Shown here in pieces: positions 51,791-64,000 of a stretch of 64,000 nt of DNA (positions within the stretch are counted from its first letter, which is position 1; every line of letters begins with the position of its first letter). The notes below the pieces were generated by a model that was not told where the DNA came from, did not search any database, and saw only the letters and a list, made by a program, of their open reading frames with translations. The position numbers and the translations under genes were made by a program. This DNA is from Xiphophorus maculatus (taxonomy: Eukaryota > Chordata > Actinopteri > Cyprinodontiformes > Poeciliidae), in NCBI RefSeq assembly GCF_002775205.1, contig NC_036450.1:17131479-17195478 (forward strand). The letters are read 5' to 3'.

Positions 51791-52449
51791 TAGAGTGAAG
51801 GAACTACTGCGTCTCGAAGCTGCTTGCTTTCATTTTTAACACCTGTTTTATTTACTCTTCAGCTGCTGCAAACTCTTAAAGTGGAAGTTTTTGCTTTTTG
51901 TTATAAATCCAGCATTTAACACTTAACCCCTCTGGGCAAGCGTTAGTTCAAAAACAGGTGGCGAGGTGGTCACCAGACTCCATAAATACTTGGAACCGAC
52001 TAATTACTGAAAAACATCACAATAAATCAGCCCACTCTGGCATGCTGCAACCTACACACACGGAGAGCGAGACTTCTATAAAACTGGCTGGTTCAGGGAG
52101 TTGTGTTAATTTGAAAGGAAATATTACTTAAAAAGCTGAGACTAAATCCGACCACAAACACAAAAACATACCACAGGCAAGAGTGCAGACGTGCATTGTT
52201 AAACCGTCAAATAAAACCCAAAGTTTCAAAACCCAGCTCGCAGACGACTGAGCGCTGGATTCCTGTTTTGAGTCAGAAAGCACAGAAACAGGCAGGCAGT
52301 TGCTGATCATGCCATCACTTCAGTTTGAGGAGGAGAGGAGGAAGTTACAGCGATAAAGGTGAAAAAGAAAGTAATTGAGCTTAGCGGGGTTTAGTTAAAC
52401 ATCAAAGCTACACAATGCCTTATGCTGTAGACGAAGTATCAACAATCCC

Positions 52450-52990
52450 TGAATTTTTCCACCTTTTCAATGTATTTTAGTTGGTTTTCATGTGATAGAC
52501 CACTGCTAGGGGAAAGAAGACTTGTACATAGTTGCATCTTTCCACATTACAAGACTGAAACTTTTACATATTCGACTTTTAGAAAATGGATCAAGCTCAG
52601 TCAGACTGACTGGAGAAAATCTGTAAACATAAATTCTCAATTCTTGCCGCTGATTCTCTGTTGGAGTGGGAATTGAACTTTGAGTCATTCTAATCAATAA
52701 ATATGCTTTAATTTAAACCATCCCTTTAAAGTCTGGCCGGTTTTTTGGATTGTTGTTCTGCTTGTGGGTAAATTCCCTCCAGTCTCGCCTAGTTTTTCTT
52801 CCAAGATTCCCCTGCATTTAGTTCCATCCTTCTCATCAGGCTTTTGACCAGCTTTCCCATCCCTGTTGAAAAGAACAATGCCCAGAGCATTATTCTTTCA
52901 CCACCATGTTTCACTATGGGGTTGGTGTGATCAGGGTGATATGCAGTGTTGATTTTCTGCTACACACAGCTACCATGACAAGAATTTATA
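52450..52990 (-). mobile_element. Decayed Tc1-type transposon relic
   Basis: Along the + strand: TTTTCATGTGATAGACCACTG, AGCTCAGTCAGACTGACTGG, TTCTTCCAAGATTCCCCTGC, ACCACCATGTTTCACTATGG and GTGATATGCAGTGTTGATTT, in the order expected for the complement of a Tc1-type transposase gene (HGG block read on the - strand). Same family as 30690-31250; frames destroyed. Confidence 0.65.
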
Positions 52991-53000
52991 TTTTGATCTT

Positions 53001-53580
53001 AAAGCTGGAGTATGTAACTTTTACAAAAAATTAGTTTTTTATGCATTTGTTAAAACTACCACCATGGCGTGACAGTATAACATGAGACTGATAATCTGTA
53101 AAAAGATCAAGTCCTCCTACTCCTCCCTGTGCTGCTATTGCCGTCTGAAATAATGCACCGTTCTGACCAAAAACAACCAATCAAATCCAGGAGAAGCATC
53201 TTGACGATATCACTCCACCTTGTGAAATGTGCAAATGGCGGAGAATCAAGTCACTGTTACAGCAAAGCCATTTATCAGCTGTCATTGGTGGCCATGCTAA
53301 CTAACCATCAACAATCAGAGCCTGGAGGCGGGTCTTAGCGCTGTCAATCATGCCAGTATCGCCCCTTATCACCCAGCTTTCTCTTTTCGATCAAGCTTTT
53401 CAGCAAAGCCTGTCGTGAATGCTAAGGTTAGTTAGCTTGGGAGAAAAAATTATATTTTTTCCACATTATCTGTCTCATAATGTCTCATATACTGTCACAA
53501 CGTAGTGGCAGTTTCAGTAAATATATATATATAAAAAAAAAAGTTTGTAACTTTTTTATAAAAGTTACAAACTGCAGCTG
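53001..53580. mobile_element. Non-autonomous DNA transposon with ~23 bp inverted ends
   Basis: Left end AAAGCTGGAGTATGTAACTT and right end AAAGTTACAAACTGCAGCTG are imperfect inverted copies. The interior contains wording such as ACCAATCAAATCCAGGAG and GGAGGCGGGTCTTAGCGCTG that I associate with a common fish miniature transposon. No coding capacity. It adjoins the Tc1 relic ending near 52990. Confidence 0.6.
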
Positions 53581-56500
53581 TATCTGTCTCCTATAGTTAT
53601 TTTCCGTAAACTGAAGCATTTCACTAAAGGCCAGAGTTGTCAAGTTGATAACTAGCTGTGGATCTCTGCAGCTCCTCCAAAGTTACCACGAACTTGCTCT
53701 CCTTGCACAGTCTGTCAGTTGTTCAATGCTATTTATATTTTAGTTCATTGTCCCTCATTATATTGTTTTTTGTAATCTCCAACTAACCTCTGAGACCTTC
53801 AGAGAATAATTGTTTATACTTAGATTAAGTTACACATAGGTGGACCTCAGTGGCTACTAAAGGCAGTTGATTCTACCAGATTTGATTTAGGAATATCAGA
53901 CTAAAAGGGCCTAAATACACCACCATATTTTATTGTCCTTTTGCTTCACAATTACGCACTATTTTGTGTTTTAACTCTATAAATATATATATTTTTTGAC
54001 TAGAAAAAAAACATAGTTCTGCTGTAGTTTGAGTTTCCATTGTGTCAAAGTTTGTTTCTTATGGTGAGGAACTGCAGAGAAAGAAATAGGGCAAATGTTT
54101 CATAGCCAAGCCAAATCTTATGACAAAGCACATTCACACAATCTGAAGCAGTCATTGGGCTTTCCTGTGTGACATCATTAAACCGCACCCTGTGTAGTAC
54201 TCCTCTTTTTTTCTTTTTACATTTTAGAGATATATGTAACACATCAAGCTAATGTAACCATCAGCACAAGCTAAAAAAAACAAACCCAAAACAAACATTT
54301 CAAAGTATTGGCTCAGGATTTCCACTCAGAGAGACAGAACACACTCTAAGCCATTGTTTTCTTTGTGGCTGCTGCATTTACAAATCTTCTAAAATACTTC
54401 AAACCATCCATACAGTATAACCAACAATCATTCTGTAAAAGCTGTCAGTTTCTGCCATAAACCTTGACTAGCCAAGCAGAAATCAGAATGAGTGTACATC
54501 AGGCTGCCATGCCCACTTCCCCCTACCGAGGAAAACATGGACCAAAGCAAACCACAGCCTGGGCCGATGGTGGTTTACACTGTTTTGTACAGGGTGAGAG
54601 TTGAGGGCAGCTCACATTGGCATCCAGTATATATAAACAGGGTTAGCCACAAACTGCTCGTAGCCCAGCCAGACAGCCAGAAAAATAAGAGTTAGCCATC
54701 CTATAAGGGCAACTATCTGCTCTAAATGGAGCACAGCTACAGTAAAAAATATCAGAAAAGGCAAGACTCCTAATTTCTTTATTATTTCTTTTAAAATGTG
54801 AGTGAAATCTGAAACAGTTATTGAAAAGAACGATTTTCTCCTTGTGTTCTCATCTGGTATCGACTTAATTCTCATAAATACATGCGTCTTCATGTGATTA
54901 GAGTCACAAGACATGAGGACTCAAAGGGCTGAGTAAGAGTCATCTGTTTTGTCTGTGTGTCTGACTGATTGAGTGGCCTCTCAGCGTACCTGTTTACCGC
55001 CACCTGCTGCTCCCAGCAGGACACACGTACCATGCCACCAGATTGCCGCTTTGGAGAAGGGATGGGGTGTGAAAGAAGCAGCTTAACATAAAGTCAGGGA
55101 GGCTCTGGTGCCATTCTTTGCTTTACTGTACTCTACTATAAAACGTCAAGATTAAACCGTCTAGAACAGAAAGGTATCCTAAATGCGACTGAAAATGAGG
55201 CTGAGTATTTTGAAAAACAATTCACAATATCTCAATATTGTGAGGCTTGTAGATTGTCAATGTCTACAGGCCTCTTATATCAGAATTCTGTAGATTTATG
55301 CATAAGATATAAAACGGGCGACAACCTTATAGTAAAAATAAAGGTCCAAATTCTCCTGAAAATGGACATGGAAAATTATGCTACAGTAATTTTTAATGTT
55401 CTAGGTGTAAATAAAATGTTAAAGACGGTTCAAAATGTCAACTCTAAATCAGTTTTGTTTGTTGCTTCAGTTGGAGATGGTTTTACTGCTGATTTTTTTG
55501 TCTAATGTTGTAACCAGTTAATGCATCACTTGAAGTTAAATTTTTGGATTCCCTACTTTAGTGGACTAATGAGCTGCTAAGAATTGAATTTCGCCCTGGA
55601 GATGGCAAAGTTTATAATGTGTGTATGCATAATGTGTGTGAATAATGAAGTCTGTACTCTGTAGACCTACATGCTTAGATAGCTGCACAGACACCAATCT
55701 GACCAAAACAACACATTTGGTACTCTTGATTTCTTACCAATTAATTTTGTAACCGGAATGATGATTAATAATTATTCTTCTGACTTCAACTAAAGTAATT
55801 TGAATTTAACCTATGACATTTTTTTTTGTCATTTCGACCTTAAACCCCACTAAGATTTAGTCTTCACCCACAACTACTTTTTTTTTTGTCTTTTTGGAAT
55901 TTTGTGCAGGAGGATTTGCTTATCCTCACCAACAAGGTATTCTACTTTTTCTTAGAATAGATCAGACACTCAGATATTTCTGACATATTACTGTACATTT
56001 TGCAAAGGGTTTAGTTGAACTAGTCCATGTAGAGAAGCTGATGGGTAAAATCATGGTGGTGGGAGTAAAATGTTGACGTGAAATCAACAAAGAGATCAAT
56101 GACAAATACTTTTTTTTCCCGCTGATGAACACTCAGTTTTCTCATTGCCCTTTATGAAACACACTCTTAATGTGAGTGCATTCTACCCTAACCTATTTAA
56201 AAAGAGGATATCAATTACTAAAACCCCCCTAGACAGGATGTTGATTGGTCTTTAAATGGAATCGAGCACCTACACACCTGGTAGACTGTTTCTCTTTTCA
56301 TCACAATTCAGTGGGTTTACAAAGGAAGTCAAGTGGGTCATCAAAGCAGGATATGCTACCCTTTCTTAAGACATAAATGAACAATATTTTTCTCTGTTGC
56401 TAATGAGTAACCTACTTGTATCAACAAGCTCCAGGGCAAGTTTCCTTTTGCCACTTCACACATCCAAATTCTAAACAAATAATAATGTGCTAATGTACTT

Positions 56501-59270
56501 AATCCCTGCAAATCATTTCATTTCTCTTAGGTACTATTTGAATTATTGGTGAGCTAAATTTTACTGCCGTTACAGCTGCAAATCTTTTAGAAAATCTCCA
56601 TTAGCTTCACACATAGAGATTCTGATCAGCTTTCCTTTCCCTTGTCAAAACAAGCATGTATGTTGCTGCTGCTACCTTGTTTCATGGTGAGAATGGAGCA
56701 TTCAGTGATATTCATGGTTAATTTTACACCCCACACAGCATTTTCATGACAGCAAAAAAAAAAAAAAAAAAAATCCAACCATCTATGCGTTCTTTTTGGG
56801 TTATTTCAGAAGCAGTGGCAGATTAACACCACCAAACCAACTTGTGACCTTTACCCTTGTGTTTCTGAGGCCAGGTGTGGTCGAGTGTGGGAGAGAGGCA
56901 GGAAAAGGAGGCAGTCAGCAGAGAGATATAGCATCATATAAACCCCCAACTCCCCACTCAGCCTTCAAAAGTCCAAGGACAGAGACTGATTCTCAGGTGA
57001 ATTGTAACTTGAACAAAAAAGGATTTGTGTAAACATACTGTCGTCTCAGTGAAGTCATTAAAACTAACCTCGGAGCATGCCATTCGGATGAGTGAGGTTA
57101 GGGTGTTTCCTTTCTGTTGACCTGTCTGTTTGTGCTTAACTTTCTCCTGTTGTGTCTCATTTTTCAAACACCCTAATCAGCTTTGGAAGCTTTGCCAAAA
57201 GGGAGGTAAACTACGCATCCTGCACATTGGGAACTCTGAGTACCAAGACAGGCAAAGTTACAGTGTTACACAGCTGGGGCTGAGTGAGTTCTTGTAAATC
57301 CATTGTTGTGAAGCTGAATAACTTTCTTACAGTAAAAAAAAAAAAAAAAAACGACAATTAATAAAGTTTGAAGAGATTTTTTTTCCGTATTTGTTAGGAT
57401 ATTTCCATATCCTAACAAATATGGAAATTTATTCTGAACTATTTATCCAAATCTCCGAACTGCAAACAAAATGTTAGAGGAGTCAAACTTCTTTCTACCA
57501 CTTGGAAGATTAAACTTTGCAATGCATTTCAGTTGTTGTGTTCAGCTGATTGGCCTGGTGTCAACATTTGTGTGTGTGCTGTGAGGGTCGTCAGGTGAAT
57601 GAGGACAACTCCTTATGGTGATAACGAGAAGGAGGCCAGCCTTGGTGGGACAGCCTCTGTCTGCCCTCGGGTAGTGTGTGTGCGTGCGTCTGTGTATGCT
57701 TGTGTACGTGTGTGTGTGTCAGCAGGAGAGCCCTCGGGCACTCTGACACCTCCTAATTAAAACCAGTCAGGCTGCAGGGCAGGGGAGACAGATGCCTGTC
57801 ATGAAAACACACTCACACACACATACACTTTCACGAGGCGGCGGACCTCGTTGAACCACATGCAGGCTTACAAACACACAACTGTGATGTGTAGGTCAGT
57901 TATTTTTGGATGCAAAGTCACTTGCATCCCACCCACTCAGATATTAAAACAGGTAACTAAATTGTTTCTGACAAAGACGCAAAAAAAGAGAGAAGTGGTC
58001 GAATTAACAAATCTGCTGATCATCTGAGACAAAGGAAATCATAATGTGCAGAAATGTTTTATGGTCAATCATTTCAACAGTCATCTTGAGGTTAAATCAA
58101 CAAATTATACCAATATTCTCTCATTTATTTGATTTCCATCTGAACCCCATTGGATTATTTTAGGCATGTTCACCAATGACAATGCATCAAGCAGGATTTT
58201 CACTCATACAATCCCTCGTATGCCATCATCATGACCCGTGGTGGCTTCCATGTTGACACCCGTGTCTCTCTCCCACAGCAGCGAATGAGACATAATTGTG
58301 CTGCATGTCTGTTACCTGCATACTCTGTCACATTTTATCTCCGTTCCCACATGTACGAGTCGGAGCTGCAGGCGGCCACGTATAGTTCTTAGCAGGCTAA
58401 CTGCTGTTTGTCTGGGGTGGGTGGGTGGATCAAGGCACGCTGCTCTCCCTTTTTCTCTCCCAGTGATTAGATAGCATAAGCAGGCCAGCTAGCCTAACCC
58501 ACACACTCATGTCTCTAAAACTGCCATCCAGCCCTGTTTTCTCTCTCACTGCCTCTCACATGCAGGTGGGTGGACCCACTTATTCAACCCAGATCTTGCT
58601 TTTACACATTATGAAATCGTGTCTTTTTTCCCCTCTCTCTCTTTCTTTCTTGTTTGTTTCTCCTTAACTCTCTCATGCCGAATGACATTCGACTCCGTGT
58701 TTCCTGCATGTCTTTGTGCGTTCTACAGCAGAGCTTTAATTTTCTAATTTACCAGATGATTATTTCATCTGACTGCCAAGCTGAGAATTATGTCTCTTTG
58801 TACTTGTCTCTAGGTTGAAGCTAGGTGGGTTGCCACTGGTGACAGGGCCCTATTTTGTATTATCTAGGTAACATTCAGGAAACACCCACAATTTGTATGT
58901 ACAAATGCTTCATTTCTCAACCGCATTATGAATTGTGGCTGTCACTGACATTTCTGAAGTAGAAACCAAAGACTTGCGCGTTTCTGAGATCACTTTGACC
59001 TCTTTAATGATCACAAAAACCACCGTAAGACGCATTATGACTCTGATGTTATAATATAGATTCAAAGAAAATGGAAAAACTTGTCAGTTGTTAATGAGGT
59101 ATACCTGATTTGTTTTTTGTGAACTTTGTTTACTGAAATTCAACAAATATTAAATAGAGTTTGTTTGATGGGGTTCATTAAGTCATAACGTTTGATGGGG
59201 TTTAGTAATTGCTGAAAAGAGATCTAAACACAAACATACTTATTTATGGTACATTGCAAACATATCCTTA
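53581..59270. other. Gene-poor region upstream of zbtb7c
   Basis: No coding genes supported. 57540-57800 contains a G+C-richer non-repetitive block with CTCCTAATTAAAACCAGTCAG that could be a conserved noncoding element. A small hairpin lies at 57385-57424 (17 base arms, one mismatch) and an A-run at about 56754-56773. Confidence 0.35.
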
Positions 59271-59745
59271 AACTTCTTCATGTTTTTCTACTTCACAATG
59301 ACTAATTTTAATGGATGTATTGGATCAACATGAAGGGTTACAAAGTGAAATAAAAATTCTTGTAGAGCCACGTTTTGGTGCCCTTCTGCAAACAGTTGCA
59401 TGTGTTTTCCTGAATGTTTTTGCAAGTTTTGAATTTTGAGAAGAAAAGTTCACCCATGCATCTTTGTACACTAGCTCAGGCTTAGTATGAAGCAAAGCCT
59501 CTGTGGAGAGTTTTTAAGTTTTCAGGATTTTGCCACATACACTCAACTGAATGTGAATTTACTACTCTCAGCCGTGAACATACTTTCACATTGTAGCTCA
59601 AAGTTTAAAAGATCAGAGGACGTCAGTTTCTGATTTTGGCATCATTTTCATTTCACTTTGCTTGGTCTTATATGTCGAAATTTGCATGTGTAACATAGAG
59701 AGATAAGAAGTCTCAGGGGGTGTGAATACTTTTTCAAGGCACTGG
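59270..59745. repeat. Probable decayed DNA-transposon copy
   Basis: Phrases such as GGGTTACAAAGTGAAATAAAA and the right edge GGGTGTGAATACTTTTTCAAGGCACTG are of the kind found at the ends of fish Tc1-type elements. The interior is not readable as protein. Confidence 0.4.
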
Positions 59746-60951
59746 AAAAAAAAAGAGCTCCGGGTGTAAAGAATGATGCAAGCTGTAAATGGAAGAAAGG
59801 TGGAGGATTTAAAAGAGGCGGAGAAAAAGCGGGAGTGTTGACCTCTGCGAGCGGCTGCCTCCCGTGGCTGCTTTGTCGTTAGAGCCAAGCGCTGTGTTTC
59901 GTGAGGAACGCAAAAAAGTACACAAATCCCACAGAAGGAGCTTTTTTGGCAAGGCTCTGGCCTCACACCCACGGCAGCCTCTTCAAGCCTCCTCCCATCC
60001 CCTATTCATCTGTGAGGGGCGGCTTACTCACCCAGCCCAACTCCACACAACAAAACCTGGACCTCGATCCTACGGAGGGGGGCGGACGAGCGCACATGCT
60101 CACAGACATGGCTGCCATTTTATTGTAGACATGCAAACACACAGACACTTGTTTCAAACTGAACATGCAAAAGCTTTTTCTTTCTTTTTTTTTTTGTCTT
60201 TCAATTTGTATTAAGTGTATCTGGTTTTTGACAGCTGCCGTGATCAGATCTGTCATCGGAGGTCAGGATTAGATTGAGCATGCCGGTGTAAACGCTGTTA
60301 CAAGGACGTGCCCACACGCTGTCAGGTGGGAAGAAGGCGTGTGGACTCATTCACGCTCTTAGCATCACAATGAACGCGTTAGGAAAAATTTTGCAGTCAT
60401 GAAGCCACATCCTCATTCATTAAACATGCACAACCCTTTAAAGAACTGGTTGTTGATTGCAAAACATACAAAACGTAAACATTGCCATTTTTGTGTGTGT
60501 GCAAAATTAAGGGTTTTAAAAAGGCATTTGTTCCCTTACAATTCTCTATTGTCTCATTATTATTATTATAATTTTTTTTCTTCTTTCATATCATCCATTA
60601 AACAAATTTAAATATCAGACAAGAATAACGTGAGTAGCTTCAAATGATGATTTACCTATTAAGGGTATAAAAGATATTTAAACAGAAAAAGCTAATTGTC
60701 CCTTTAATCTCAAAGTTGCAGAATTGTTTTTAATTTAGCCACATTCAAGGGTTTTCAAACATGAAAGGCCTGTCTAGCTACTACATCTCAGTCAGACTTA
60801 AGTCAGAGATTTGATTAACATCAAAACCTTCACTTTCTTTGATTTTAAAGCATTCAGAGGCAACGTTGTTGGTGTGCTATGGAACTTCTGCATGAGACAA
60901 GTTCGCTTAAGTTTAAGGTAACGAACACTGTGAGTAGAGTCCTAACTGTAC

Positions 60952-61023
60952 TCTCCGTTAGTATAGTGGTGAGTATCCCCGTCTGTCACGCGGGAGACCG
61001 GGGTTCGATTCCCCGACGGGGAG
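60952..61023 (+). tRNA. tRNA-Asp (anticodon GTC)
   Basis: A 72 base cloverleaf without intron. The acceptor stem TCTCCGT pairs with ACGGGGA (one T-G pair), the D arm is in TAGTATAGTGGTGAGTA, the anticodon GTC is at 60985-60987 in loop CTGTCAC, and the T arm is CCGGGGTTCGATTCCCCG (B box GGTTCGATTCC). The anticodon stem CCCGT/GCGGG closes with one T-G pair. It decodes GAC/GAU. Discriminator base G and no encoded CCA, as usual for a nuclear tRNA. No strong T-run terminator follows (only TTTGTTT). Confidence 0.95.
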
Positions 61024-61084
61024 TGAAGTTTGTTTCAGGTCCCTCTTGAAAATGAGATCTAGATCTCAACGGGGTTTACCTGAT

Positions 61085-61640
61085 TAAATAAAGGAATATC
61101 CAATGAGCAGACATTCTCCCTTAGGATTATCAGTCAGTGAGCAGAATTTATGGTTCCATCAATTTTGTTATGCCCATCCAGATGTATCAGGATGCATAAG
61201 TTCCAAAAAGGTCTTCTATTGGTCTTCTATCATCATCATTTCTCAAAATATTATCCCAAAACTCTTGGTGATTTTCTATATGTTTTCTGGCAAACATAAT
61301 TCGGGCCTTAGTGCTCTTTTTGCTCGGCAGTCGTCTCATTCTTAATGTTGAATAACAAAGAATGACTTTCACTGAGGTGAATGAGGCCTGCAGGGCTTTA
61401 GATGTAGTTCTAGGTTATTTTGTGACCTTGTAGATGAGTCGTCAACGTGTCCGGAGTGATTTTGGTTGGCTGGTCACTCTCAGTGTACCATTCCATGTTT
61501 TCTCTGATTGTAGATAATGGCTCACACTGTGAGTAGAGTCCTAAAGCATTAGAAATATAGTTTGTGGCCCTTTCCTGAGAGAGGTCAGTAACTGTTTCTC
61601 ATCTGTTTTTTTTTTTTATTTCATTTTTAGATGGGGTTCA
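61085..61640 (-). mobile_element. Tc1-like transposon relic on the - strand
   Basis: Read from 61640 downward: CTCTACTCACAGTGTGAGCC, ACATGGAATGGTACACTGAG, AACCAAAATCACTCCGGACA, then a frame with SKKSTKARIMFARKHIENH and QEFWDNIL that matches Tc1 transposase just before the first catalytic Asp, then GGAACCATAAATTCTGCTC. Part of the catalytic domain is deleted and frames are broken. It begins about 60 bases after the tRNA gene. Confidence 0.75.
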
Positions 61641-64000
61641 TGTTGTCTTACTTTTCTCTCTCTTGTAACCTACTTCATGTTGTTGGACAGGTTCTTCTTG
61701 CTTTTACACATCTGGTGGTAATTAGCTAGCGCAGTTTAACTAAGCTTTCCAAAACTTTAGGAGTAACAAAAGTTAATTCACGGCTTTAAAAGCATAACTA
61801 AGAAGTTTATTTTCTGTTATTCTTTTTTTACATTTGGCGTTACTCTCGGTTAAGAGTTTTTTTGGTTCTCAGGTTTACAGACTCATGCGGTCGCTTCCTT
61901 CAAAGAGTCAGTAAATTAAGAGCGCAGCATTAAACTGCACCGCGTTCCACAGGCAGGACTGTACAAACACGAATGAAATCTGCCTCTGGTGATGTTTGCT
62001 AAACACACCGACGTAAGAGAGGCCCCGCAACAAAAGACTCCAGAGGATCAGGTTCAATTCAGATAATCCTGGAGGGAGAAAGAGGCAGACAGAGGGCTGT
62101 AGTCAAGGGTGTGTGCATGTGAAGAGAAGAGGTGTGGTGGAGTCTGTTTGTTTTTTTTTCTCCATCTCACCCTCACTGCAACAGGAAGAGGGTTTTATAA
62201 TTTCTGCGTGTTTTTTGTTTCTTTAATGTATTAATGATGAACACTGATAAGGCTGATAGCATACGTGTCTTTTTAGTATAAATGTACTTACATAAAAGTG
62301 CTTTTAATGATCAGAATTGCATGTTGTCATTCTGTTCTGCATTGCAACCCATTCAAAATCAACTTTATTCTCAGACCTTTATTCCTTTTCTCTTTGTCTG
62401 TTTTCAAAATATAAAAAAAGTGATGCAAATGTTAATGTGGTTTGCATGGTGCGAAACTGCATTAAACCACAGTTGACTGTTTTTAGATCAGTGTTGGGAG
62501 CTGATTAAGCTTGTGAACAACTGCAGTTTGATTGAAAAAGGTTCTAAGCATTGATTGAAGTGTGTTTCAAATGACTGAAAAGTTAAATTAACCACTTGAG
62601 TCTAATTTATTCTCAACAGAATGATCAAACTCCGTTCAAACTTTCCGATCATTTTGCAATAAATCAAACTTGGAGGTGCCTCTCTGCAACCCGCAGTCGA
62701 GCAGACGTGACATATAGTGCTATCACCCTTAAAGGTTAACAGTTATTCATGTTGTTTCATGGGGAATCACAGGAAGAGTGAAATAATTTTGACTTTCACA
62801 CCTCTGCCCCCTCATCTGCTGCACAGAGTGCCTGATCTGAAGCAAAGATTAATGTAAACTGTAGGCGCATTTCATCTAACAGCATAAATAGAGTCCGCAA
62901 AGGACAGATGTTCCCCTCAGTGCGTCTTGTCGGCTGTTACAACCTTATCAGTGAGACACTCTTGTGCTGTGGCGCATCTACACACAAGTCAGAATCAAGG
63001 CTGACAAGAATACGAAGCATCATAAATCTTTCTGCTGTTTTACAAGCTGCTGAATTGATAAGTTGAAGCAAGAACTAAAAAAAAAAATTGTTATGGTTCC
63101 AGCCTTGTCATGCTTTCACTTGCTTCCTCTCAGAGAGGTTTTCACCTCTCGCACATCTGTTGCAAAATATCTGCTGGAAAACATCTGGATTGCACTGCTG
63201 GACACATTTTTTTTAATATATCTTCTTTTTGTTTTCTTAACGAGAGACTTGAAGCCACTTGCAACACAAAATAGCAACACAAACCAGGATAAAGTCAGCC
63301 CTCATTCTGATGCATGCTTGAGGATTTCTTTTTTGAAACAGAAAGAAAATATAAGCCTCTCATTATATGTTTTTTAAAGAATGTAGGAAATAGCTGTTAC
63401 AGTGAAAACAAATGCAGAAAAGAAAAGAGTTAATCAGAAAGAAGTCACTGACCTTTAAGGAAGGAAAGTTTTGATTTCAGTTCCTCTTTTGGTGCGCTCT
63501 CTCCCTGTCAGGAAACTCAACTCTGGCAGACTTGTGAAAGTGAGAGCGGCCGAGGTAGACACTTAAAAATTTGCTCTGAAGGTGTGTCGGTGATTTGAGG
63601 GGAGTGAAAAGGTACCGTTTTCACAGTTATCTAAGAAACGCAACAAAACAAAACTGCTACACCCACCCAGCCTGAGCCAACACCCCTCCCTCCTTCTAAA
63701 CCAAAAGTATTTGGCAGCGCTCCCTTCAAGTCCACCTGTGCTTAGGGGAGGGGAGTGACGCACTCTACCACTCCTGGGCCAAGCCTAAAAACCTGCAAAC
63801 CTGCTTGTGAACTTGGACTGAATTTTAAGGTTATGCCCAGAGAACGGGCAGGGGAGCAGAGGGGGATGGGCTGCTGATCTGAAGCTAGAAATAAAGCTAA
63901 AGCCCAAGACATCAGCACAGATAGAAACAGGGCACACACATTTATCAATTTATAAACAGAACAAAACACAGAAGAACAAGGCTGTAGAACAAAATCAGTT
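61641..64000. other. Right-end intergenic DNA
   Basis: No gene supported. A G+C-richer block at about 63460-63860 has no repeat wording and is a possible regulatory or untranslated exon region; the open frames there carry no recognisable domain. Confidence 0.3.

Overview
The window is vertebrate nuclear DNA, almost certainly from a teleost fish. The genes are split by GT-AG introns, the proteins are vertebrate signalling and transcription factors, and the interspersed repeats are typical of fish (Tc1/mariner, hAT-like miniature elements, non-LTR tails ending in GGATGG or GAA units). I cannot name the species. There are four protein-coding loci and one tRNA gene; most of the rest is intergenic or intronic DNA with decayed transposons.

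Layout. (1) 4-6656, + strand: the 3' part of a Shc adaptor gene, best matched to shc3. Nine exons cover the end of the PTB domain, the CH1 region with a YVN motif, and the whole SH2 domain. The last introns hold a fold-back element and Tc1 relics. (2) 10.4-25.7 kb, - strand: a tandem array of sphingosine-1-phosphate receptor 3-like genes facing shc3 tail to tail. There is one complete copy (24598-25710), one copy with a frameshifted, shortened tail (10756-11742) and one decayed 3' fragment (about 10440-10605). SHC3 and S1PR3 are also neighbours in human, which supports both names. (3) 14314-20094, between the receptor copies: a 5.8 kb young repeat element whose ends read A1 ... B1-A2-(80 bp)-B2, with apparently identical 190 bp A and 172 bp B repeats. 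This is the split-direct-repeat layout of Ngaro/PAT-type tyrosine-recombinase retrotransposons. Its interior shows no reverse transcriptase or recombinase, only a 29 bp minisatellite, a 72 bp tandem repeat and a long C+T-rich tract. It is the most unusual structure here. (4) 33553-35160: a nearly intact Tc1-like transposon with one frameshift. (5) 41528-44435, - strand: zbtb7c-like POZ/zinc-finger gene, three coding exons. (6) 44.5-64 kb: the upstream side of zbtb7c, gene-poor, with a tRNA-Asp(GTC) gene at 60952-61023 and several transposon relics; some GC-richer blocks may be regulatory or untranslated first exons.

The genes do not form a pathway unit. Shc3 couples phosphotyrosine receptors to Grb2/Ras, S1pr3 is a lysolipid GPCR, and Zbtb7c is a nuclear repressor. 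Their linkage is explained by ancestral vertebrate synteny rather than shared function. All names rest on reading translations by eye against remembered family features; no database search was run.
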